This document shows, piece after piece, positions 24,867-35,300 of a stretch of DNA of 64,000 nucleotides (position 1 is its first letter; every line of letters starts with the position of its first letter). Source of the DNA: Roseinatronobacter sp. S2 (GTDB lineage Bacteria > Pseudomonadota > Alphaproteobacteria > Rhodobacterales > Rhodobacteraceae); assembly GCF_029581395.1 (NCBI RefSeq), contig NZ_CP121113.1, positions 862,501-926,500 on the forward strand, written 5' to 3'. Under the pieces are notes generated by a model, which was given only the letters and a program-made list of their open reading frames with translations, was not told the origin of the DNA and searched no databases. Made by a program: the position numbers and the translations under genes.

Positions 24867-25805
24867 ATGAAAATGCTGAAAACAGGTCTGGCCGTATCAG
24901 CCATCGCACTGGCCGCAGGAACGGTTCAGGCAGGAGAGATTGCGGTGATCGTGAAAACGACAAACTCCAATTTCTGGCAAAACGTGAATCTGGGGGCGCA
25001 ATCCGCCATCGAGGGGCAGTCCGAACACACGCTTACATTCGACGGGCCTGCATCTGAAAGTGCAATCGGCGATCAGGTCAATATGGTTGAAAACGCAATC
25101 AACCGCGGTGTTGCCGGGCTGGTTCTGGCCCCTTCGGACCCGGACGCATTGGTGCCTGCCGTGCGTCGCGCCTATGAAAGCGGCATTCCTGTCGTGATTA
25201 TCGACAGCGCCCTAGGCGATGACGCAGAGGGCAGCTTTCAGGCCTTTTTGTCCACTGACAACTGTGCCGCAGGTGAACAAGTCGCGCAGCGCATGATTGA
25301 CGAGGCAGGAACCACCGGCAAGGTCGGCATCATGTCTTATGTCGCGGGTGTCGGGTCGGAAATTGGCCGCGTTGGCTGTTTCTCTGACTATCTGAGCGAA
25401 AATTCCGAGTTGGAGATTGTTGGCCCGCTGTATTCGCAAAGCCAGATGGCCAATGCGTTGAACCAGACAACCGACATGCTTGCGTCGAACCCTGATCTGG
25501 TGGGCATTTTCGGCGCGAATGAACCCACCGCCGTGGGCATGGGCCGTGCGATCATTCAGGCGGGCAAGGCCGGTGATTTGGTGGCGCTTGGCTTTGACGG
25601 GAATGAAGATCTGCAGGAATTCGTCCGCGATGGCGTGTTGACTGCAACCGCAGTGCAAGGGTCCTTCGCGATGGGCGAACTGGGCGTGCAGGCGGTCATC
25701 GACATTCTGGCTGGTGAAGCGGTTGAAAGCTTCATCAATACGGGCGTTGTCATGGTCGACAAGGACAATGTCGATTCCGATGAGGCGCAGAACGTTCTTT
25801 ATTGA
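24867..25805 (+). CDS. Sugar ABC transporter substrate-binding protein (RbsB family)
   Basis: The 312-residue periplasmic protein has a signal peptide (MKMLKTGLAVSAIALAAG then TVQAGE) and peripla_BP_4 features: VIVKTTNSNFWQNVNLGAQSA, VENAINRGVAGLVLAPSD, VVIIDSALGDD, STDNCAAGEQVAQRMI and ALGFDGNEDL. It should bind a monosaccharide, probably the one oxidised by the AKR of this locus. GGAGGAGGAAG gives strong translation initiation. A stem-loop follows the stop. Confidence 0.92.
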   Translation: MKMLKTGLAVSAIALAAGTVQAGEIAVIVKTTNSNFWQNVNLGAQSAIEGQSEHTLTFDGPASESAIGDQVNMVENAINRGVAGLVLAPSDPDALVPAVRRAYESGIPVVIIDSALGDDAEGSFQAFLSTDNCAAGEQVAQRMIDEAGTTGKVGIMSYVAGVGSEIGRVGCFSDYLSENSELEIVGPLYSQSQMANALNQTTDMLASNPDLVGIFGANEPTAVGMGRAIIQAGKAGDLVALGFDGNEDLQEFVRDGVLTATAVQGSFAMGELGVQAVIDILAGEAVESFINTGVVMVDKDNVDSDEAQNVLY

Positions 25806-25812
25806 CCTAAAC

Positions 25813-25835
25813 CGGGGGCCGCAGTCCGGCCCCCG
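25813..25835 (+). other. Stem-loop after the sugar-binding-protein gene
   Basis: CGGGGGCC (25813-25820) pairs with GGCCCCCG (25828-25835) around a 7-base loop, 8 bases after the stop. No T-run follows. It probably stabilises the binding-protein message relative to the ATPase. Confidence 0.6.
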
Positions 25836-25862
25836 CTTCTTCACGATACGAAGGGCATAACC

Positions 25863-26639
25863 ATGTCACAACAGCCTTTGGTCGAAATGATCGATATTGA
25901 AAAGCACTTTGGCGGGGTGCGCGCTGTCGACCAGGTCTCAATCAAGCTGTTCGAGGGCGAGGTCGTGGGGCTTTTGGGCCATAACGGGGCAGGTAAGTCC
26001 TGTCTGATGCGCATTCTTGCAGGTGCTATGGTGCCCAGCAGTGGTGAAATCCATGTGAATGGCGCCCCGGTGCAGTTTGCCGAACCCAATGATGCCCGCG
26101 CCCACGGGATTGAAACAATTTACCAGACCCTTGCGCTTGCCGACCATCTGGACGCGCCAAGCAATCTATTTCTGGGCAGAGAGCTGAAAACCCGGTTTGG
26201 CAATCTGGATGATGCGGCAATGCTGCGCGCCGCGCGAGAAGTTCTGGCGCGGCTTAATCCGAATTTCAAGAACCTGCGTGACCCTGTGTCCAGCCTGTCA
26301 GGGGGGCAACGTCAGGTGATCGCCATTGCAAGGGCCATCTATTTTGACACAAAAGTGCTGATCATGGATGAACCGACCGCAGCACTTGGCCCGTCAGAAA
26401 CGGCGATGGTCGCAGACCTTATCTTGCAGTTGCGTGCCGAAGGGATTGGTATTTTTCTGGTCAGTCACGATATCCATGACGTATTTGATCTGTGCGACAG
26501 GGTCGTGGTGATGAATAAAGGCCGCGTTGTCGGCGCGCATGCCATTGGTGATGTCAGCAAGGATGATGTCCTAAGCCTGATCGTCAAGGGGGAATTGCCC
26601 GCCGATTGGGCTGCCCGCAATCTGGAAGGCGCGCAATGA
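25863..26639 (+). CDS. Sugar ABC transporter ATP-binding protein (single ABC domain, FrcA-like)
   Basis: The 258-residue ATPase has Walker A GHNGAGKSC, signature LSGGQRQVIAIARAIYFD, Walker B VLIMDEPTAALGPSE and switch HDIHD. The Walker A ends in Ser-Cys where Ser/Thr-Thr or Ser-Ser is usual; the essential GxxGxGKS remains. It carries one ABC cassette, as in FrcA, rather than the two fused cassettes of RbsA. It overlaps the next gene by 4 bases. Confidence 0.92.
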   Translation: MSQQPLVEMIDIEKHFGGVRAVDQVSIKLFEGEVVGLLGHNGAGKSCLMRILAGAMVPSSGEIHVNGAPVQFAEPNDARAHGIETIYQTLALADHLDAPSNLFLGRELKTRFGNLDDAAMLRAAREVLARLNPNFKNLRDPVSSLSGGQRQVIAIARAIYFDTKVLIMDEPTAALGPSETAMVADLILQLRAEGIGIFLVSHDIHDVFDLCDRVVVMNKGRVVGAHAIGDVSKDDVLSLIVKGELPADWAARNLEGAQ

Positions 26640-27646
26640 CGGACGCGATGGCAGAAATGATGAATTGCGGTGTCTGCACCGAACCGGGCCAGTTTCGTGT
26701 CGAATCCCGTCCACGTCCGGCCAAGGCCCCGGATGGTTGGGTGATGGTGGACATTGCCGCAATAGGAATTTGCGGCACCGATTATCATATATTTGAAGGC
26801 AAACACCCCTTTTTGAACTACCCAAGGGTGATTGGTCATGAATTGTCGGGCCATATTGCCAGCGGGCCTGATAAGGGGCAACTGGTGGTTGTGAACCCCT
26901 ATGTGTCCTGCGGGAAATGCCGGGCCTGCCGACGCGGCAAACCGAATTGCTGTAGCAACATACAAGTGTTGGGCGTGCATCGCGATGGCGGAATGTGTGC
27001 CCGGATCGCTGTGCCTGCGGGCAATCTGTATCCCGCTGACGGGCTGACGGCGCAACAGGCCGCAATGGTCGAATTTCTGGCAATCGGTGCCCATGCCGTG
27101 GCGCGTTCAGGCGTAGCCAAGGACGATCTGGTGCTGGTGACAGGGGCAGGGCCTATTGGTCTGGGCACGGCGCTGTTTGCGCGCTTGGCGGGTGCGGATG
27201 TGCACATTCTTGATATAAGCGACAAACGGCTGGGGCTGGCGCGCAGGTTATGCGGGTTCGAAAAACTGTATCAACCGCAGGATGATATCCTGACCGGCGA
27301 ATTGTCAGAGGGGTTTGACGTCATATTCGATGCGACAGGCAACCGCGAGGCAATAGAGGCGGGTTTCCCGCTTTTGGCCCACGGTGGCAGCACCGTGCTG
27401 GTCAGCGTGGTCAAAGATGATATTCGATTTTCTGACGCCGAGTTCCACAAGCGAGAGGCCCGCATCATCGGCAGTCGCAATGCCTTGCGTGAAGATTTTG
27501 ATCGCGTTATTGCCGCAATACGGCAAGGCGATATTCCGACCGATGCGCTGATTTCGGGGGTGGTGGCGCTTGCCGATCTGCCGTCGCGTTTTCCATCCCT
27601 CGTCCATGACCGTGATGATATTGTAAAGATACTGGTGACCCCGTGA
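26636..27646 (+). CDS. Zinc-dependent alcohol dehydrogenase family protein (sugar-acid/polyol dehydrogenase)
   Basis: The 336-residue MDR protein has catalytic-Zn ligands in ICGTDYHIFEG (Cys) and GHELSGH (His-Glu), structural-Zn cysteines in CGKCRACRRGKPNCC, and the NAD motif VTGAGPIGLGTALFARLAGADVHILDIS. It resembles L-galactonate 5-dehydrogenase/L-idonate-type enzymes. Beside a UxaA-family dehydratase this suggests oxidation of L-galactonate to D-tagaturonate (inference). ATG 26636 overlaps the ATPase stop. Confidence 0.87.
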   Translation: MTDAMAEMMNCGVCTEPGQFRVESRPRPAKAPDGWVMVDIAAIGICGTDYHIFEGKHPFLNYPRVIGHELSGHIASGPDKGQLVVVNPYVSCGKCRACRRGKPNCCSNIQVLGVHRDGGMCARIAVPAGNLYPADGLTAQQAAMVEFLAIGAHAVARSGVAKDDLVLVTGAGPIGLGTALFARLAGADVHILDISDKRLGLARRLCGFEKLYQPQDDILTGELSEGFDVIFDATGNREAIEAGFPLLAHGGSTVLVSVVKDDIRFSDAEFHKREARIIGSRNALREDFDRVIAAIRQGDIPTDALISGVVALADLPSRFPSLVHDRDDIVKILVTP

Positions 27647-29160
27647 CAGACAAGCTTCATGCCGCTTTGCGCCTGCACACGCGCGACAATATCATGGTTG
27701 CCCTGAAGCCGCTAAGCACCGGTGCGATGGTTATGGCGGGGGTCACCGCACAAGAAGCTGTCCCGTCAGGGCACAAGATTGCCATCCGCGCCATTGCAGC
27801 GGGCGAGCCGGTGTTGAAATACGGCCAGATCATCGGCGTGGCCAGTCAGGACATATCTGTGGGTGCGCATGTGCATGTCCATAATCTTGGCATGGGGGCG
27901 CACAGGCAGGATTATGGCTTTGGCAGTGCTGTGGTTGCGTTGCCTGCGGCAGATACGCCTGCCGAATTCCGCGGCTTTCATCGTCCATCAGGGCGGGTGG
28001 GGACACGGAATTATATTGGCATTCTGACATCGGTGAATTGTGCGGGTTCTGTCGCGCGGTTCATTGCCGAAGAATGTGAACGGCAGGGCTGGCTGCGTGA
28101 ATTCCCCAATGTCGACGGGATTGTCCCCATCGTTCACGGCACCGGCTGCGGCATGTCCGGCAAGGGCGAAGGGTATGACACGCTGTTTCGCACGATCGCC
28201 GGATATGGCCATAACCCGAATTTCGGGGCCATCCTTATGGTGGGCCTTGGGTGCGAGGTGATGCAGATACCTGACCTGATCGACAGCAATTCGCTGAAGG
28301 ACACCGCGCGCTTCCGGTATATGACGATCCAGCAGACAGGCGGCACGCGCGCAACGGTCGACAAGGGCGTTGCCATCCTGCGCGATCTGGCCGCAGAGGC
28401 AAACAAGGCCGTCCGGCAGCCAGCGCCTGCCGCGAAGCTGGTTCTGGGCATGCAATGTGGTGGCTCTGACGGGTATTCGGGGATTACGGCGAACCCCGCG
28501 CTGGGTGTGGCGTCGGACCTGTTGGTGCGGCACGGTGGCACGTCCATTCTGTCCGAAACATCAGAGATTTATGGGGCAGAACATTTGTTGACCCGCCGCG
28601 CCGACGAACCCACAGGGCGCAAGCTGATTGATCTGATCACTTGGTGGGAAGATTACACCGCCCGCAATTTCGGGGAAATGGACAACAACCCGTCGCCCGG
28701 CAACAAACGCGGCGGCCTGACCACGATCCTTGAAAAAAGTCTGGGTGCGGTGGCCAAGGGCGGTGCCGCGCCGCTGTCGGCGGTTTATAAGTATGGCGAA
28801 CCCATTGACCGCGCGGGTTTCGTGTTCATGGACAGTCCCGGCTATGACCCGTGTTCTGTGACAGGGCAGATCGCCTCTGGTGCGAACCTGATTGCGTTTA
28901 CAACGGGGCGTGGCAGTGTTTCGGGCTATCGTCCGGTGCCCTGCATCAAGATTGCCTCGAATCCAGACCTGTGGCGGCGGATGGAACCCGATATGGATGT
29001 CGATTGCGGTGAAATCCTGTCAGGTGTGACGCTGGAACAAAAGGGTCAGCAAATCTTTGAAATGATGCTGCGCGTCGCATCTGGCGAAGAAACGAAAAGC
29101 GAAGCGCAGGGCTTCGGTGCCGTTGAATTTGTCCCCTGGCAGATCGGGGCGGTGATGTAG
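27643..29160 (+). CDS. uxaA: UxaA family hydrolyase (altronate dehydratase-like)
   Basis: The 505-residue protein joins an N-terminal SAF domain (LHTRDNIMVALKPLSTGA, about residues 10-95) to the UxaA core with RVGTRNYIGILTSVNCAGSVA, HGTGCGMSGKGEGYDTLFRTIAGYGHNPNFG, GLGCEVMQI, MQCGGSDGYSGITANPALG and SPGYDPCSVTGQIASGANLIAFTTGRGS. Altronate dehydratases convert D-altronate to 2-keto-3-deoxygluconate; sister clades act on galactarate or other acids. The start is GTG overlapping the previous stop (GTGA). Confidence 0.85.
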   Translation: MTDKLHAALRLHTRDNIMVALKPLSTGAMVMAGVTAQEAVPSGHKIAIRAIAAGEPVLKYGQIIGVASQDISVGAHVHVHNLGMGAHRQDYGFGSAVVALPAADTPAEFRGFHRPSGRVGTRNYIGILTSVNCAGSVARFIAEECERQGWLREFPNVDGIVPIVHGTGCGMSGKGEGYDTLFRTIAGYGHNPNFGAILMVGLGCEVMQIPDLIDSNSLKDTARFRYMTIQQTGGTRATVDKGVAILRDLAAEANKAVRQPAPAAKLVLGMQCGGSDGYSGITANPALGVASDLLVRHGGTSILSETSEIYGAEHLLTRRADEPTGRKLIDLITWWEDYTARNFGEMDNNPSPGNKRGGLTTILEKSLGAVAKGGAAPLSAVYKYGEPIDRAGFVFMDSPGYDPCSVTGQIASGANLIAFTTGRGSVSGYRPVPCIKIASNPDLWRRMEPDMDVDCGEILSGVTLEQKGQQIFEMMLRVASGEETKSEAQGFGAVEFVPWQIGAVM

Positions 29161-29388
29161 GCTGGCTGTGGCGGAAAACACAACCGCACCGCGACTGGCC
29201 CTGCACAGCCCTAAGGCCGTCACCCCCATGTAGCCAATCCAACAAGGTCTGGCCGGACATTGTTTGGCACAACCGGACAGTTCAACGAACAGATACTCCA
29301 TTGCAGGAAATCCAAAGCACACGACGAATCGCCTCTTTACCGGCGCGTTGTTAATCGGCTAAGATTTGCGAATTGGAGTATATATATT

Positions 29389-32300
29389 ATGAGTAACTTT
29401 ACTGATCTGGATCAGCTGTTTCTTGAATATGTGAACCGCGCAAGGCTGGACCCTCTACGCGAGGTTGACCGATTGCTTGCAGATACGGGCGTGACAGACA
29501 GCAATCTGCGCGCATCACTTGAAGATCTGGGCGCTATTGGGTTGAACCGCGGTCTGGCCGCCGACACCGTTTCAGGGCTGGCGCTGCAACCCTTGGCCCC
29601 TGAAGCGATGCTGCGCGATGCCGCATTGGGGCATTCAGACTGGATGCTGGATGCAAATATCTTCAGCCATACAGGGCAGAACGGGTCATCCATTGCAAAC
29701 CGGATCGAAGCCGCCGGATATTCACTTGCAGCCCCTGCCGGTTGGGGTGAAAACCTGTCATGGCAAGGCACCTTCCCGAATGCCATCAACATGCAAGCCG
29801 CTGTTATCAATCATGCGGCGGGGCTGTTTGACAGTGACGGACACCGGCGCAATATCCTGACAGAATGGTTCCGTGAAACCGGCGTTGCACAGGTTGAAGG
29901 TGTGTTCACCCATGACGGCACGGACTGGAACGCGTCCATGCTGACGCAGAAATTCGCGATGTCGGGCACAGACGTGTTTTTGACCGGCGTGGTGTATTCT
30001 GACAAGGATGAGGATGGCTTCTATTCGCTGGGCGAAGGTGAAGGCGGTGTTTTCATCGCGGCCAGTGGCGCCAGCACCTTTTCTGCAAATGCGGGGGGGT
30101 ATGCGCTGGCACTTGGTGCCGCGCCGGATGTAGCGATCACCCTGACCTGGGGCGAAATTTCCATTGGCGTGCAAGTCGATCTTTCAGCGGGGAATGTGAA
30201 ACTGGATCTGGTTGCCGGTTCGGACGATTCGCTGCGGTTGCTGTCATCGGGCAATCTGGTCCTTGGCGCGGGTGCCGAGGCGGCGCAGCTTCTGGGGGCG
30301 GCTGATCTGTCCTTGCAGGCAAATGATAGCGGGAACCTGTTGCTGGGCAACTACGGCGACAACACGCTGACGGGCGGTGCTGGCAATGACACGCTGCAAG
30401 GCGGCGCGGGCAACGACACGCTTGATGGTGGTGGCGGGGTCAACACTGCGCGGTTTTCGGGCAACCGGGCTGACTATGACATTATAACGGATACCGGAAC
30501 AGGCATCACCACTGTCACCGATCTGCGCGGGGCGGGCAGCCCACTGAACCCGCATGACGGGACCAATACACTTCACAACATTCATCAAGTAGAATTTGCC
30601 GATCAGGTTTTTGAATTGACAACCCCGGACGGCACTGGCGGAGTTATACCAATGGCAACAGCATTTACGATTACGGGTTTCGGCTTCAGCATGGCCGAAG
30701 GCACCGGTCAGGTCACCGACATCACCGGCCCTGCAACATTGGCGCTTAGTTTCACGCAGGCCGCGCCGGTCATCAGCTACAGTGCAATAGCGGCGCCAAG
30801 CGGCGGGCCGGTTGCGATTGAATTTGGCGGTGATGAACCGATATTGAGCACCCTGAACAATGGCCTGATTGTCGGCGACCCCGAGATATTGATCGCGGCC
30901 CTGCAATGGAGCGAGGGCGGCACGCCACGCGCCACCGACGTGCTGATCCTGAATTATTCGGTGCAGGAACAATATATGTTCGTTGTCGGTGGCGACCCGC
31001 TGCCCGCATCCATGACACCCGCCACGCTGGAGAGCATCATCGCGCAGGCCAACACCGCTGGCGTCACCTTGCCCGATGCCGGTTCAAACTTCCCGCCCGA
31101 TGCCCCGATTGCGCTGACCGGCCTTGCGGGCTGGAACGCAGTGGATACCAGCACGCTGCACACAACGACCATCAGCGGGTTCAGCTTTACTGAAGACGAT
31201 AGTCATGGAAATGGCTATCCGAATGCCCTGCCCAGCACCCTGTCGGTGACCTTCGCAGATGCAGGCGCATCCCTGATCCATGAAATTATCGGTCTGGATA
31301 ATGACACGGGCGCTGCATTCGTGCGCATCAGTTTTGACGAATTGCCGCTGGAATTGCGCCTGAACGGCGAATTGCTTGGCGATGAAGATATCGACATTCT
31401 GGCGGCACGCATCGTGTCGGATGGCCAGACCTATGATGTTTTGATTATTGATGATTTGGTCAATGATCGTCAGCATGTGCTCCAACTTGCCGGATCACCC
31501 TTGCCGGATGGCGCCGACCCCGCAGCGGTGACCGGTTTCTGGGCGGGCGTTACGTCATTCAGTGCGATCACCGATGGCCCTGCCGCCGCTGGCACACCAA
31601 TCCTGCTATCCGCCATTCCGGGGGCTGTCACGGTGGTAATGGACGGGCCAACAGAACCCGAGATTGAACTGACTGCAATCACCCTGACAGGCATCAGTTT
31701 CAATCCCGATGATAGCAATTTCGACGTTCAGACAACGCAACTAAGTGTTGCCCTGCCATCGCCTGATACGATGCTGACTTATACCCAAGTGGGCATCGTG
31801 GAAGAAAATGACTTCGGCGGTGCAGGCTTTGCTTTGGTTGAATTTGATTTCAGCGCCCCACCCTTGGGGCTTACTTTCGGCGGGCTACAGCGCGATTTCG
31901 ATGATGGTGACTATTCGTTGGAAATGGCGCGCTTCGTCACCAGCAATGGCACCCATGATATTCTGTTTATCGACGATTCCGCGACGGGCCGACAATATCT
32001 GTTCCAATTGGGCGGTGACCCGCTGGCGATTTCGAATGACGCCCAATTGCTGGATTTCTTTGGCACTGTCAGCACCATTGACCCGATTCCTGACAGCGAT
32101 CCGCTGGGGCAAGGGCAGCCGATTGCGCTGGGCAATGTGCAGGGCGCTATGACAACGCCGATCGTGCCGTATACCGTGGCCGGGTATCAGATGGTGTATA
32201 ACACGTCGATTTCTTCGGAAAACGCGCAATCCATCGCTGGGGCGGAAATGACCATTCTGGCACCAGCTGACAATGCGACATTCTTTTACAACGATATTGG

Positions 32301-35300
32301 CCCTGTCCCAGACGGGGGTGGCTCGTTGGTGACGCTGTCGTCTACGGGGCCGTTCTTTGTGCAGGTGGCGGGGTTGGACAATCCGCTGGCCTTGCAAACG
32401 CAGATCGTGCGCCTGACGGACGGCAATGGCGTAAGCTATGACATTCTTGAATTCATCAATGAAACGGGCGCATTTACCAATCTTGATTTCTTTTTCCAGA
32501 TCGGTGGGCCTGCACTGGAATTCGCGGATGTGGCTGCGTTCAACGCCTTTGGCGACACAATCACAAGTTATGACTCGATCCCGCACGGCGACCCGCTTGG
32601 CCCGGATACCCCGATTGCACTTGCCGGTTTGGGGGTATTGACGCCCCCCGCGCCAGAGCCTGTGACAGGCACCGGCGATCCGGCGGTCATCACCTTCAGC
32701 GGCTACCGCATTGACGAGGATGAGAATGAGGTTCTGCTGGGTTATGCGCAGGTGGAACTGTCAGTGGCGCTGCCCGTCGATGATGCCGTGTATTCCTATG
32801 AAATATTCCCGGGCTGGGATGATGATGACACGGGTTTCGTCGATATCTTCGGGCCAAGACCTTATGAAGTTCTGATTGACGGGGTTGCAGCCCGTGTTGG
32901 CTTTAACTTCGAATTTGAGCGGATTACGGTTGATGGCATATCCTATGATCTGATGGTTCTGAATGACCTTGGACTTGACGGGTCGATGTTCGTTTTCCAG
33001 ATTGATGGTGCGACGCCGCTGCCCTTCGCCTCGCTCCAGGATATTCAGGACTTTGTTGACGCCGCCGAATCCCAAGACGGGTTCAGTCCCATCCCACAAA
33101 GCAGCCCGTTCGCGGAAGGGTCGGACTTCACCTTCCTCGACAGCCCCTATGCAACAGCCGACACTGATCCGGCCCTGATTTTCGGGGGCGATACCTTTGT
33201 CGGGCCGCCCTCATGGGGTGTGGGCCGTGGCGCGGGCGCGGTTGGCAGCATGACGGTTGTCAACGGTCAGCAAGAAATTTTAGGCGCGGATGGAACAGGC
33301 GCAGGCCCGTTTCTAAGTGTGGGGCGCGGGGCAGATGCCTTCGGCACGCTGACCGTGGCCGGACCCGGCAGCAGCGTATCGCTTGTTGCGGGCGGGGGCA
33401 CCACATTGGCGGCAGAAGGCGCATCTGTCAGCATTGGCCGTGATGGTGGCACAGGCAGCTTGCGTGTCCTGGATGGCGGCAGTTTCAGCATTTCCGACCC
33501 TGTGGGCACCACCGCCGGACCCAACTTCGACGGGAATGAACTGCTATGGGTCGGGCGCGGGCAAGATGCGTATGGCTATATCGATATTGATGGCGGCAGT
33601 TTTGTGCATTCGGGCACTGGCACAATCGCGGCCTTTGGTCGTCAGGGTGGTGACGGGGTTCTGAATGTCACCAATGGCGGAACCTACCGCCAGCAAACCA
33701 CATCGGATGATGATTTTACGATGTTGTCGATTGGCCGCGATGGCGGTTACGGAACAGCCTATATCGGCTATGGGCGCGTGACGGTTCAGGCGGGCGATAC
33801 TGGCGACGGCGTGATTGAAATCGGCGTGAACAGTGGCGCCCAGTGGGATCCGGCTGGCCGTGTCTACATCACGGGTGATGGCAGCAACGCGCATGGCTTG
33901 ATGATTACCGGCGGCGCGAACAGCCCGTTTGTAGGACTGAATTTTGGCCGGAATGGCACTGCCGAGGCAGAAATTTATGGCGGCTATCTGGGTGTTCTGA
34001 ACCGTGGTGTCACCTATGATGATGATCTGAACCAGATCGATTTGCAGGGCTATGGTGGCGATGCAGAAATGTCCGTGGGGCGCGACGGGGGTTTTGCCCA
34101 GATTTGGGCGGAAGACGAGTCTGAAATTTTCGTGTTGGGAAGTAGTGCCGCCCGCATGTTCATCGGCGCAGGACAGGACAGTCAGGGCGAGGTGTTCCTG
34201 TCCGCATCACAGCTGAACGTGTTTTCATGGAATGGCGTAGCGGGCCTTGAAATCGGCACATGGGATGGCGGAACCGGCTTGCTGTGGCTGGACGACGGGT
34301 CCGAAGCCGATATTTGGGGCGGATTCGACGCCTATGTGAATGTCGGGCGAGGTGCGGGCAATACCGGCACCCTGCAAATGCAGGGCAGTCACCTGTTCAT
34401 AACTGCGGACACGGGCTATGCCACCATGAATATCGGCCGCAATGGCGGTACGGGCGATGTTCAGCTTGACGACAGCTTGATTGTTATAATGGCCCGTGGT
34501 GACGAACCCTATGCCGCGATCGGGCGCGATGGCGGGACCGGCACCCTGAGTATATCGGGCCAATACGGTGCTGACCCCGATGCCGTGCATGGTTTCGTCC
34601 TGATGGGCGGCGCGCAAAGCCCGTTTGCGACAGTCGATGTCGGGCGCGGTGCGGGCGGGATGGGCACGGTCACTGTAAGCGGTGCTCAGTTCGGGGTCCT
34701 TAACCATGGCGTGCGCTACAGTTTGTATGCAGACCCGGTCGATCTTGACGGGGATGGCGGGCGCGCGAATATCCGCATCGGGTTTGATGGGGGCACAGGT
34801 ATTCTGAATGCCGATGACGGCAGCCGCATCTTTGTCGAAGGCGGCAGCGACGGCGCGGCCCTGCTGGTCGGCGAAGTGGGCGGCACGGGCACCGTCAATC
34901 TGGAAGGTGGCGACTTGCTTGTCGAGGGCCGCGAAAGCCATGCCTTCCTTGGCATTGGGCGCAATGGCGGCACTGGCACCATGACGCTGTCTGATGGCGT
35001 GTCTGGTCTGGTCGAACTGCTGGACGGTTCGGCAGGCTATGGCGAGGCCAGCATTTCCGTTGGTGATCAGGGGAACGCGCAAGGTGGCGCTGGCACCGGC
35101 AGCCTGACGATTGAAGGGATGCAGACCGGACTTTCGGTTGCAAGTGCGAAATACGCCAACCTGTATGTTGGCGGCGGTGAGGGCGGCGCCGGAACCGGCA
35201 CAGTGATTGTGCGCGACGGGGCCACGCTGTCCTATGAAAGCGCTGAACATCAGCAGCTTAACATTGGCTATAATGGCGGTACCGGCAGCCTGCTTGTTGA

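Noticed and set aside
23732..24904. 390-codon minus-strand ORF across the sugar permease
   Set aside because: Low-complexity His/Arg/Gln-rich shadow of a well-supported permease gene and its promoter.
29260..29388. Upstream 43-codon extension of the giant CAP-domain gene
   Set aside because: The extension has no ribosome binding site and unlikely composition; ATG 29389 has GGAG at good spacing and opens directly into the CAP domain.
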